From CAYNWT01 sp964450955 (GTDB taxonomy: Bacteria > Planctomycetota > Planctomycetia > Planctomycetales > Planctomycetaceae), in NCBI GenBank assembly GCA_964450955.1, contig CAYVFI010000030.1, forward strand, positions 17,754-81,753: a stretch of 64,000 nucleotides of DNA, written 5' to 3'. Numbering within the stretch: position 1 is the stretch's first letter; each line of letters begins with the position of its first letter. A model generated the notes under the pieces. It was given only the letters and a program-made list of their open reading frames with translations. It had not been told where the DNA came from and did not search any database. The position numbers and the translations under genes were made by a program. Positions 34,621 through 43,004 of the stretch are shown here, one piece after another.

Positions 34621-36315
34621 ATGACCAGCCCGAATAGTTGCCCGGATTGTGGATCCGCCATGGCCTCAGGAACGACCCAGGGGTTGTGCCCGAAGTGCCT
34701 GATGAAGGCAGCCATGGGCAGCGATGTGAGCCCCGTCATTTCCCCCGCATACGCCAAAACAAACGTCTCACGCGGTGGCTTTATCCCTCCAACCGCGGAC
34801 TCACTCAAAGCACTGTTTCCGCACCTCGACATTCTGGAAACGCTGGGACACGGCGGCATGGGAGCCGTCTACAAAGCAAACCAAACGAAACTAGACCGCA
34901 TCGTCGCACTCAAGATCATCCGTCCCGAATCGGCGGTCGATCCGGCGTTCGCAGAACGGTTCAATCGAGAAGCAAAAACTCTGGCGCGACTTAGCCATCC
35001 GAACATTGTTGGGGTCTATGACTTCGGCGAAGTGGAGTATGTCGATGAATCAGGCACTGCCGGAACGCTGTACTACTTCCTGATGGAATTCGTCGATGGA
35101 GCCAACCTGCGGCAACTCATTCACGCTGGCGAAACGCAACCACAGCAGGCTTTGGCCATCGTTCCGCAAATCTGCGAAGCACTGCAGTACGCTCACGAAG
35201 CAGGCATCGTGCATCGCGACATCAAGCCAGACAACATCCTGTTGGACAAATCCGGGCAGGTAAAGATCGCCGACTTTGGCCTGGCTAAGCTGGGTTCTGA
35301 CGAACACGACTTCACGCTGACGGGAACCAATCAGGTTCTCGGAACCATCCGGTACATGGCTCCCGAACAGATGGCTCAGTCAAATACCGTCGATCACCGA
35401 GCCGATATTTATTCGCTGGGCGTTGTGTTCTACGAGATGCTAACCGGCGAGGTTCCCGTTGGAGCGTTCGACCCGCCATCGAAGCGATCGCCGGCCGTTG
35501 ACGCTCGACTGGACGAAGTCGTCATGCGAGCGCTGGCCAGCGATCCGGATCGTCGATACCAGTCCGCCAGCGCGATTGGTGGCGATGTAAGTGGAATTTC
35601 GTCTTCGGTCGGAACCGCCGCGGCACCACCGATTGTCGAAGCGGCTCACTGGCCCGGTCCATCCACCATCATCGACCGCGGCGTCGGGGCGGTTGCTGGT
35701 GGCATCAAAGGCATGTTCGGACAGAATCCATACAAGGCGGACCACCCGGAGAGCGCGAAGGCGTACGATCCGGATATGGACGAAGTCGTTTCCGGCGATA
35801 CCTACGTCACGCTCACACGTCAGCAAATTGAACTCAACCAGGTACCCGACGTGTGCATGGTTTGCGGCAAACCCACCAAGCGTCGAGTCAGCAAAGAATT
35901 CGAACACACTCCCGAATGGGCCGGATTCCTGTTGGTCGTATTGTTCGTCGTCTTCTTCCCGGCCGGCATCCTGGCCGCCGTCATGCTGAACAAGAAGGTG
36001 CGAATGAACTCTCCAGTGTGTATCAAACACAAACGACACTGGTCCAACATGGTTTGGTTCGCCAGCACCGGTTGGACCATTATCCTCGCTGGGATATTTG
36101 GCAGCCTGTGGCTTGGTAACGCCTTCAGCAACGGCAAAGACAACCCTGCCATCATCGTACCTGGGATTCTTGCATCCGTCGCACTCTATGTGATCCCGCT
36201 GGTATGGCTGGGCTGCACCAGAGTCGCGGTCGAACAGATCACAGATCAGACCGTGACGTTCAAACGAGCATCCACAGCGTTCTCAGAAGCCGTCCAGCGC
36301 ATGCACCACGGCTAG
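34621..36315 (+). CDS. Membrane Ser/Thr protein kinase with zinc ribbons
   Basis: 564 residues. An N-terminal zinc ribbon 'CPDCGSAMASGTTQGLCPKC' (Cys7, 10, 23, 26) precedes a complete Hanks-type kinase domain (about 68-325). The domain has Gly loop 'LGHGGMGAVYK', Lys98 in 'VALK', catalytic 'HRDIKPDN' (198-205), 'DFG' (218-220) and 'MAPEQM'. After a linker comes a second Cys pair 'CMVCGKPTKRR' and three hydrophobic segments ('GFLLVVLFVVFFPAGILAAV', 'TGWTIILAGIFGSLWLG', 'IIVPGILASVALYVIPLVW'), so the protein is anchored through its C-terminus. Phosphorylation of the upstream sigma factor or its partners is the likely job, inferred from adjacency. Confidence 0.93.
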   Translation: MTSPNSCPDCGSAMASGTTQGLCPKCLMKAAMGSDVSPVISPAYAKTNVSRGGFIPPTADSLKALFPHLDILETLGHGGMGAVYKANQTKLDRIVALKIIRPESAVDPAFAERFNREAKTLARLSHPNIVGVYDFGEVEYVDESGTAGTLYYFLMEFVDGANLRQLIHAGETQPQQALAIVPQICEALQYAHEAGIVHRDIKPDNILLDKSGQVKIADFGLAKLGSDEHDFTLTGTNQVLGTIRYMAPEQMAQSNTVDHRADIYSLGVVFYEMLTGEVPVGAFDPPSKRSPAVDARLDEVVMRALASDPDRRYQSASAIGGDVSGISSSVGTAAAPPIVEAAHWPGPSTIIDRGVGAVAGGIKGMFGQNPYKADHPESAKAYDPDMDEVVSGDTYVTLTRQQIELNQVPDVCMVCGKPTKRRVSKEFEHTPEWAGFLLVVLFVVFFPAGILAAVMLNKKVRMNSPVCIKHKRHWSNMVWFASTGWTIILAGIFGSLWLGNAFSNGKDNPAIIVPGILASVALYVIPLVWLGCTRVAVEQITDQTVTFKRASTAFSEAVQRMHHG

Positions 36316-36526
36316 ACGCGGAACCGACCACCCAATATCACCCATGCCAAACTTACAGGTTCTTCTGGGCACGTCCGCGGACTAAAGTCCGAGGCTATCG
36401 CATGTCGTTGCTCCGCAACCAAGACACTCCGACAGAATCAGAAGATGCCGCCAGCCACAAAAAACCCAGAAGAACCAACTGGCAGGACCCCAACTACGAA
36501 AACCAACCATAGCCCCGTCGCGAGAA

Positions 36527-39127
36527 CTACCTCTTCGACTTCAGCACCGTCACCTTCCGCCGATAAATCTTTTTTCCGTGCGCGATGTATAAAGTGCTGT
36601 GGTCACTGCCCGCCAGCATGCACGTTGTCAGGGGCTGACCTTTATCAACCTTGGGCAGCACACCGCACGGTCGGCCGGTAGGATCGAAAATCTGGACGCC
36701 CACGTCACTGGTCACGTAGTACCGACCGGCTTTGTCCACAGCCATGCCGTCACCTTTGGAGTTACTGAAGTAGGGCGGCGGTTGGTTGAACCTGAACTCA
36801 CCCTTCGGATTAATCCGCAGCCGCATGGGCATGGTCGGCATCTTCGCATCCAGAACCGCGCCCGAGTTCACTCTGAACGTCCACGTATGGGTTCCACCAT
36901 AATCCGACACGGCCAGCGTTCCTCCATCATTCGATAGCGCGATGCCGTTGGGCTTATTGATGCCCGTATCAACCGGTGTCACCGCGCCCGTTTTCGGATC
37001 GATCCGAGTCACACGCTTCGCGCCGGTTTCTGTAATGAGAATAAATCCGTCTTTCGTCACCGCAAGATCGTTGGGCTTCACTCCCTCAGCCACTGTTTTG
37101 ATGTCACCACTTTTCGGATCAATTGAAATCACTCGATTCTTCGCACCCTGGCAGGCAAAAAGCAGCGCACCGTCCGCACTGAATTCCAAACCGCTGACCG
37201 ATTCCTTTGCAATCTGAGTCCTGGTTCCATTCACAGCATCAATACGAAACACCGCCGAAGCCCGCATGTCGCAGAAGTACACATTGCCCTGTCTGTCTGC
37301 ACACAGTGCATCAGCAAAGCCCAGATCTTCGGCGACCAGTTCCCACGATTCGCCCGGAACCAAAAGGTCCAGCAACGTAAGGTCACCGCGCAAATCGTCC
37401 GTTGTATCGACAACAGGTGTATGCGTTTCCTTCCGCCACAACCACTTCATCGCATCCGGGAACCGACCCCCCGCGAAGTCCGCACTGTGGGAGTAGCCTT
37501 CGGCCCAGTCGAACCGAACGTCATAGCCCATGTACTTCAAAGCCGACTGCATGCGTTGGTTCGACCATGGCCAACTGCCGAAAGCGTTGTCGATATCGCC
37601 ACTGGTGTCAGCCATATAAATCCGAATTGGTTTTGGTTCCGTCTTGCGAACCAAAGCCGGATACACATTGCCACCGCGCAGGTGCGTGAAGCTACCGATG
37701 TTGGAAAACACTTTGCGGAAGTAGTCGGTGCGTTCCCACGCGACGGTAAACGCACAGATGCCTCCGGAACTAGAACCACCAATCGCGTGCATTTCCGGAT
37801 CGTCAGAAATCGCGTAACGCTTTTTCACTTCCGGAATAATCTCATCAATCAGGAATCTGGCGTACCGATCGCCCAGGCTGTCGTACTCAAGACCGCGATT
37901 CGAATGCTTGCCATTTCGACGTGGCTTTGATTTGTCGTGACCAGGGTTCAGGAACACGCCAATCGTCGGCGGCATGTCACCTTTTGCGATAAGGTTGTCA
38001 AATACCACCGGCGCTCGCCAACGCCAGTTCGGATTCACGACACCTTTGCCGTCCTGAAAGACCATCAGGGCCGCCGGTTTTGATGCGTCGTACTGAGCCG
38101 GAACGTAGACCCACCAATCGCGGGTCGTGCCGGGGTAGATTTTTGAATCTTCCCACGGTTCCATCTGTTCCACTTTGCCCTTCGGCACATCCGCGTTCAC
38201 AACAGCATCCGGGTGCGGCTGCCACTTCGGTTTCGTCGTGACGACTGGAACATTCGTCGGTTCCGCATTGTCGTTCCACAACCATCGCACCGCATCCGGA
38301 AACACTTCACCCGCCCACTTGCCGCTGTGGCCACCGTCGGTCATCTGTAGCTTGTAGTCGTAACCTGCGAACTGCAAAGCCGCCGCCAGATCCCGATTCC
38401 CCAGCGGCCAGTTGCCGTGCAGATTGTTCAAATCGTCGCGCCCATCCTGCAGGTACACTTTGATGTTCTTTGGGCTGGATTTCGTTTTCCGAACCAGCCC
38501 CGGCCATGCCCAACCGCCACGAATATTCGTGAAGCTTCCGATGTGGCTCATGACCTTGCCGAACTGTTCGGGCCGTTCCCACGCAACCGTAAACGCACAA
38601 ATGCCGCTGGACGAGATCCCGCAGATCGCTCGATCGCCTGGCTTCGTTGAAACATCCAATCCGTCCAATGCAACCGGAAGAAATTCATCAACCAGGAAGT
38701 TCGCGTATCGATCGCCCAGCGAATCGTATTCAAACGAACGATTGCTTCGGTTCTTCGCTCCCTTTATCGTGGCTGCAACGGTTCCTGGATTCACGAACAC
38801 GGCAATCGTGATCGGCATCTCTTTCTCGTGGATCAGGTTGTCAAAAACCACGGGCACACGAAACGCACCTTCGGGCCTCAGGTAACCGCGTCCATCCTGA
38901 AACACCATCAGGTTGGCAGGCTGTCCGGCTTTGTACTGGGCCGGCACGTAAACACTGTAGTCACGCGTCGTGCCGGGAAACATTTTGCTGTCGGTAAACT
39001 TCCCGGATGTCACCTTTCCTTTCGGCACGTCAGGTTGCGCGGTTCGATCTGGATTCGCCTGCGCCCGGACGCTGGCGGGTGAGAGTATCGCCAGGCACAC
39101 ACACAGGAGAGTTTGGTACCGGTTCAT
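36527..39127 (-). CDS. Tandem esterase domains fused to an SMP-30-like beta-propeller
   Basis: 866 residues with a signal peptide (residues 1-22). Two copies of an enterochelin-esterase-like alpha/beta-hydrolase domain follow (about 35-290 and 310-575), each with 'SKxxPGTTRDxxVYVPAQY', 'NLMVFQDG', 'FEYDSLGDRYA' or its equivalent, and a nucleophile-elbow Ser cluster ('ICGISSSGICAFTVAWER' and 'IGGSSSGGICAFTVAWER'). The C-terminal third (about 600-860) is a propeller of the SMP-30/gluconolactonase type ('NDLAVTKDGFILITETGAKRV', 'KPNGIALSNDGGTLAVSDYG'). The repeats are clearly duplicated from one another. The start overlaps the end of the acetylesterase-like gene (ATGA). Its place beside a sulfatase and an acetylesterase points to removal of ester groups from polysaccharides; substrates unknown. 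Confidence 0.88.
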   Translation of the reverse strand: MNRYQTLLCVCLAILSPASVRAQANPDRTAQPDVPKGKVTSGKFTDSKMFPGTTRDYSVYVPAQYKAGQPANLMVFQDGRGYLRPEGAFRVPVVFDNLIHEKEMPITIAVFVNPGTVAATIKGAKNRSNRSFEYDSLGDRYANFLVDEFLPVALDGLDVSTKPGDRAICGISSSGICAFTVAWERPEQFGKVMSHIGSFTNIRGGWAWPGLVRKTKSSPKNIKVYLQDGRDDLNNLHGNWPLGNRDLAAALQFAGYDYKLQMTDGGHSGKWAGEVFPDAVRWLWNDNAEPTNVPVVTTKPKWQPHPDAVVNADVPKGKVEQMEPWEDSKIYPGTTRDWWVYVPAQYDASKPAALMVFQDGKGVVNPNWRWRAPVVFDNLIAKGDMPPTIGVFLNPGHDKSKPRRNGKHSNRGLEYDSLGDRYARFLIDEIIPEVKKRYAISDDPEMHAIGGSSSGGICAFTVAWERTDYFRKVFSNIGSFTHLRGGNVYPALVRKTEPKPIRIYMADTSGDIDNAFGSWPWSNQRMQSALKYMGYDVRFDWAEGYSHSADFAGGRFPDAMKWLWRKETHTPVVDTTDDLRGDLTLLDLLVPGESWELVAEDLGFADALCADRQGNVYFCDMRASAVFRIDAVNGTRTQIAKESVSGLEFSADGALLFACQGAKNRVISIDPKSGDIKTVAEGVKPNDLAVTKDGFILITETGAKRVTRIDPKTGAVTPVDTGINKPNGIALSNDGGTLAVSDYGGTHTWTFRVNSGAVLDAKMPTMPMRLRINPKGEFRFNQPPPYFSNSKGDGMAVDKAGRYYVTSDVGVQIFDPTGRPCGVLPKVDKGQPLTTCMLAGSDHSTLYIAHGKKIYRRKVTVLKSKR

Positions 39128-40347
39128 CGTTGCATCCCTTTACGAAGGTCAATCATCGCTTCAGCGAAGCCCTTGCCAATTTGAGCAAGTATTTTTGCAC
39201 AGCCCAGGTAGTGGTATTCTGCGTTCGACACGCCCGTCTGCAGAATCTCAAGTTCCCGCTCAGAGAACTCCTCGTCCCGCATCTGCTGCTGCTTCGCACT
39301 GACATCTTTGCGCCGCAGTTCGCCCTCACTTTGCATCTTCTTAATCTGCTGACGCACCTTGGCATCCCGCGCTCGAAGAGCAGTAAGTTCCAGGTCCCAA
39401 TAGTTTTCTGTCAGCACCGTGACAACGTTGCCTTTGAACTCAGGCAATGACGCCGGAGCAGCCATCGCATCACGGAAACCCTGATGGATGGCCGCATACC
39501 GTTTCTGGTCGGGAAGATACTTCGACACCGGCCCGCCGGCTCCCATGACACCAATCACGAACGGCAGCTTTGGAGTATTTAAATCTCTCCGAACGTCCCG
39601 AATAAAGTGCGACATTGCGTGGCTGTACTGATCGTACCCACCCGGTTTTCCGCGCTCTGGATAAACACCGCTGTCGACCATGTCGTTCCAACCCTGGAAC
39701 CACACAAAACCCGCGACCTCAAAACCCTGATCGGAGTTGTACTCAGGATAAACCGCCGTGATGTCCCCAAGGACTTTCTGCACATGAGCCATCATCAAAC
39801 GGTAATAGTGACCGGTCGCTTTCACCCGATCGGCTTTGATGGCATCAACGTCTTTTTTCTGCTTGCGGAACCGCTCCATCTGCGTCGCGTTAAATTTATA
39901 CGGACCGGCACTCGGAGAACGAAAGTCCGTGTGCAAACTTTTGCCGCCCCACGCTGTCTTGATAATCAAAATCGGTTCATCCAAGGCCTTCTGCATGAAG
40001 ATGCCAAAGGTAAACTCAGGACCAATCTTCGGACCTCCGGCCTCCGCACCGAAGCCCACCGTCAGCTTGCCAACCTGTTCCGTGTCAGCAGACCCAATCG
40101 ACGAAATCCAAGCATTTTCGCACACAACCGGCGACCCATCCGCGTCCCGCATCTCTTTCAGCAGCGGCACCGTTTTGGGATCCATGCCGATGTGGTCAAA
40201 GGTTGTCACCTTCGCATGCCCCTGCATGTTCGACTGACCCGCCAGAATGAAGACCTTCAGCGGCCGGTCGTTCGCCACGGCATGGCTGCTCAACAGCAAC
40301 ACGCCAAGCAGACCGAAGTACATCAGACGACGATTGGTGAGGCTCAT
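39124..40347 (-). CDS. Sialate O-acetylesterase-like (SASA/SGNH) exported protein
   Basis: 407 residues, signal peptide about 1-25. The SGNH-type nucleophile motif is 'VFILAGQSNMQGHA' (GQSN, about 35-38), with 'AWGGKSLHTDFRSPSAGPY' and 'VWFQGWNDM' as further blocks of the carbohydrate-esterase SASA family. The C-terminal helical region ('RARDAKVRQQIKKMQSEGEL') is an added feature. Predicted reaction: removal of acetyl groups from sugar hydroxyls in polysaccharides. It forms an operon with the double esterase (4-bp overlap) and follows the sulfatase gene by 70 bp on the same strand. Confidence 0.88.
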   Translation of the reverse strand: MSLTNRRLMYFGLLGVLLLSSHAVANDRPLKVFILAGQSNMQGHAKVTTFDHIGMDPKTVPLLKEMRDADGSPVVCENAWISSIGSADTEQVGKLTVGFGAEAGGPKIGPEFTFGIFMQKALDEPILIIKTAWGGKSLHTDFRSPSAGPYKFNATQMERFRKQKKDVDAIKADRVKATGHYYRLMMAHVQKVLGDITAVYPEYNSDQGFEVAGFVWFQGWNDMVDSGVYPERGKPGGYDQYSHAMSHFIRDVRRDLNTPKLPFVIGVMGAGGPVSKYLPDQKRYAAIHQGFRDAMAAPASLPEFKGNVVTVLTENYWDLELTALRARDAKVRQQIKKMQSEGELRRKDVSAKQQQMRDEEFSERELEILQTGVSNAEYHYLGCAKILAQIGKGFAEAMIDLRKGMQR

Positions 40348-40417
40348 AGTGGGTTCTCAATGGAGTGTCGAAAGGAAGCAACCGCGCAGGAATACGCGCG
40401 GCGATGGCGGACAACAG

Positions 40418-42019
40418 TTACCGCTTCGCAGGGAAGGGCGGGGCGTCGAATTTTTGACGCAGTCGTTTGAACTCGGCGGCCAGTTCTTTCCGTTTGTCTT
40501 GGTAGGCGGCATCCGCATGCACGCTTTTCATTTCACCCGGATCGCGCTCCAGATCAAACATGTTCCACTCATCGCTTACCGGAAAGTAGATGAGCTTGTG
40601 CTTGTCGGTTCGAACACCAAAGTGCTGCGGAACGGCGTGTTCGCCCAGTTCGTAGTAAGCGTAGTAAAGCGATTTACGCCAGCCACTTTCTTCGCCCCGA
40701 AACAGTGGCATCAACGAACGCCCTTGAATCTCTTCCGGAGCCTGAAGACCAGCGATCTCAAGAAACGTCGGAGCGTAGTCGATATTTTGAATCAGTTGTT
40801 TCGGCTTCGAACCCGCTGTAATCACGCCCGGCCAGCGAACCGCAAACGGCATCCGGAACGATTCTTCAAACATCCATCGCTTATCGTACCAGCCGTGTTC
40901 GCCCAGATAGAAACCCTGATCAGACGAGTAAATCACAACTGTATTTTCCGCAAGACCGTTGTCGTCCAGGTACTTCAACATGCGGCCAACATTCTCATCG
41001 ACAGCTTTCACCGTGCTTAAATAGTTCCGCATGTATCGCCTGTACTTCCACTGCACAAGCTGTTTGTGGCTTAGCTTGCCACTTTGAAAGTCGGCCAGGA
41101 ACTTCTTGTTGTGCGGCCCGAAGTGGGCGTCCCAGACTTTTTTCTGTTCTGCCGTCATCCGGTTGTATTCGGGTGTTCCATAACGGTCGGGTGCCGGCAG
41201 CGTTACGTCCCCGCGTTCGTCTTTGCGAACCTTCGCGTCGTACGCCCAATCGAAATGTCGGTCAATTTCCATCTCATTGCCGGCCAGCGTTTTGCTGCGA
41301 TTCTTGTAGTCGTCAAACAGAGTGTCCGGCTCAGGAATCTCCACATCGTCGAACGAACCCAGGTGACGCAGCGCCGGAGCAAACGTGCGGTGCGGAGCCT
41401 TGTGCTGACACATCAGAAAGAACGGCTTCGACTTGTCGCGACCGTCCAGCCAGGCAACTGCTTTGTCCGTCGTTAAGTCCGTAGCGTAGCCTTCAAACCG
41501 CTTGCGGGTTCCGTCCATCTGATCGAAGACAGGGTTGTAGTAACTGCCCTGGCCGGGGAAGACCTCCCAGTGATCAAAGCCAACCGGTTTTGACTTCAGG
41601 TGCCACTTACCAATAACGGCCGTCGTATAGCCGCCGCCCTGCAGTTCCTTAGCGACGGTCCATTGCCGCGAATCAAAGCCCTTATTCGTGTTCCGCATAA
41701 ACCCATTCTTGTGGCTATGCTTCCCCGTCAGGATTGAAGCTCGAGACGGCCCACAAATCGAGTTCGCACAAAACGAATTGACAAACAGAGAACCCTCCTT
41801 CGCGATGCGATCAATGTTTGGCGTCGGCGCGACGTCCGCCAAAGGGCCTCCGTACGCGGAGATTGACTTGATGGCGTGGTCGTCGGAAAACAAAAACAAA
41901 ATATTGGGCCGATCGCCGGCATTTGCGGTCGGTGCGAATCCGTAAGCGAGCAAGACGAACACAACCAAGGCAGGTTTGCAGCGAACTGTTATCAAAGAGA
42001 ACGTCACCGTGGGCTCCAT
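40418..42019 (-). CDS. Exported sulfatase (arylsulfatase type)
   Basis: 533 residues from ATG 42019 (a GTG 7 codons earlier is also open). Signal peptide about 1-34. Catalytic sequence 'SICGPSRASILTGKHSHKNG': Cys89 in CGPSR is the formylglycine precursor, so an anaerobic or formylglycine-generating maturase is needed. Metal ligands include 'FSDDHAI' (Asp46, 47) and 'YSSDQGFYLGEHGWYDKRW'. 'KAPHRTFAPALRH' is the usual substrate-side loop. Sulfatase abundance in marine planctomycetes reflects growth on sulfated algal polysaccharides; the exact substrate is not deducible. It leads the row of ester-hydrolysing genes to its left. Confidence 0.93.
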   Translation of the reverse strand: MEPTVTFSLITVRCKPALVVFVLLAYGFAPTANAGDRPNILFLFSDDHAIKSISAYGGPLADVAPTPNIDRIAKEGSLFVNSFCANSICGPSRASILTGKHSHKNGFMRNTNKGFDSRQWTVAKELQGGGYTTAVIGKWHLKSKPVGFDHWEVFPGQGSYYNPVFDQMDGTRKRFEGYATDLTTDKAVAWLDGRDKSKPFFLMCQHKAPHRTFAPALRHLGSFDDVEIPEPDTLFDDYKNRSKTLAGNEMEIDRHFDWAYDAKVRKDERGDVTLPAPDRYGTPEYNRMTAEQKKVWDAHFGPHNKKFLADFQSGKLSHKQLVQWKYRRYMRNYLSTVKAVDENVGRMLKYLDDNGLAENTVVIYSSDQGFYLGEHGWYDKRWMFEESFRMPFAVRWPGVITAGSKPKQLIQNIDYAPTFLEIAGLQAPEEIQGRSLMPLFRGEESGWRKSLYYAYYELGEHAVPQHFGVRTDKHKLIYFPVSDEWNMFDLERDPGEMKSVHADAAYQDKRKELAAEFKRLRQKFDAPPFPAKR

Positions 42020-42159
42020 ATCGTGTGATAGCGGACCCACATCATACTACCCAATCGTCGCACACAACGCGCGTCTTCGTGCACACAGCGTGAATGTGCA
42101 CGTGAACGCTGTGAGCCGGCTATCAGAGGTAACTTCACTGATGACGAACGAGCGCGGGC

Positions 42160-42705
42160 TTACCGAGACGGGCCGCTTACGGATTTGCCGTTTCGCGAAG
42201 AGCCAGCAGGATTCGTGGTCGCCTTAGCCGGTTCGAACGGAACCCATTTGATCGTTCGCGGATGTTTGTCTGCATTCAGGCGAGTTGAATGCATGAGTTG
42301 GACTTTCCAGCGATTGTCCTCTTTGACAACCACCGCACTTTCAAGCCAAACCAAAGTCCGCAGCTTGCCCTCACGCTGAATCTCTGCTTTGTTCCAATAA
42401 CTAATCCACGCCACGTCGCCCTTCTGTCGAACACGAATCTGATGGAAGAAGTTCTTTCGCTGGTACGGTTTGCCCTTCGGCTGAACAGCCTCCACCAGCC
42501 TCTTCATCGACCAGTCTTCACCGTGCTCAAGAAGCTGAAAATCCTTTGTCGCCGTTTGCTGCATCGCTTTGCCATCATGCTTCGACATCGCGGCAAACAG
42601 TTCTTTGACCGGCTGGAACGCAGGATGATCGGCCGCGCCGGCCGTTCCACAGCACATGAATCCAATCAACAGAATTGCACACGGCAGGACACGCCAAATC
42701 TTCAT
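42160..42705 (-). CDS. Exported NTF2-like / DUF4440-type protein
   Basis: 181 residues from ATG 42705, which gives a clean signal peptide (MKIWRVLPCAILLIGFMCCG...); an upstream in-frame extension falls in a tandem repeat and is unlikely to be translated. The mature domain starts 'PAFQPVKELFAAMSKHDGKAMQQ' and ends 'AVVVKEDNRWKVQLMHSTRL', the typical cone-shaped NTF2 fold with its final 'W+V..mHsTR' strand (SnoaL/DUF4440). These proteins bind small ligands or are isomerases of unknown specificity. It lies upstream of the sulfatase in the same direction and may be part of that unit. Confidence 0.75.
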   Translation of the reverse strand: MKIWRVLPCAILLIGFMCCGTAGAADHPAFQPVKELFAAMSKHDGKAMQQTATKDFQLLEHGEDWSMKRLVEAVQPKGKPYQRKNFFHQIRVRQKGDVAWISYWNKAEIQREGKLRTLVWLESAVVVKEDNRWKVQLMHSTRLNADKHPRTIKWVPFEPAKATTNPAGSSRNGKSVSGPSR

Positions 42706-42730
42706 AGCTGGACACTCCACGAATCGAATA

Positions 42731-42766
42731 GACACAGGGCAGACTCTCGACACAGGACAGACTCTC
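42731..42766. repeat. 18-bp tandem duplication
   Basis: GACACAGGGCAGACTCTC (42731-42748) and GACACAGGACAGACTCTC (42749-42766), 17 of 18 identical, head to tail in the upstream region of the NTF2-like gene. Another short run, GGCTCTTGGCTCTCGGCTCTCG split into 7-mers, lies near 42953-42970. Confidence 0.85.
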
Positions 42767-43004
42767 CAACCAAGTCTATCGATTAGACTTCGTCGCTGCG
42801 GCGCATCCAGCCTTCTGAAACAGACTTAGCCGGTTATTGTTGGCCAGCATCGCCCGAACAACCGTGGCCTGCTTTGTCGCGGCCACCGAATCGCCACAGG
42901 TCGTGTTGGAGGGCAGGGGCCCGCCAGTCTGGCCAAATTGTCCCACTTGGCTCTTGGCTCTCGGCTCTCGCTTCACTAGCGACAAACAAACGCAACCAGC
43001 CGCG

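Noticed and set aside
36379..36392. Small hairpin CGGACT-AA-AGTCCG after the kinase gene
   Set aside because: A 6-bp stem with 2-nt loop and no T-run; too weak to call a terminator or repeat on its own.
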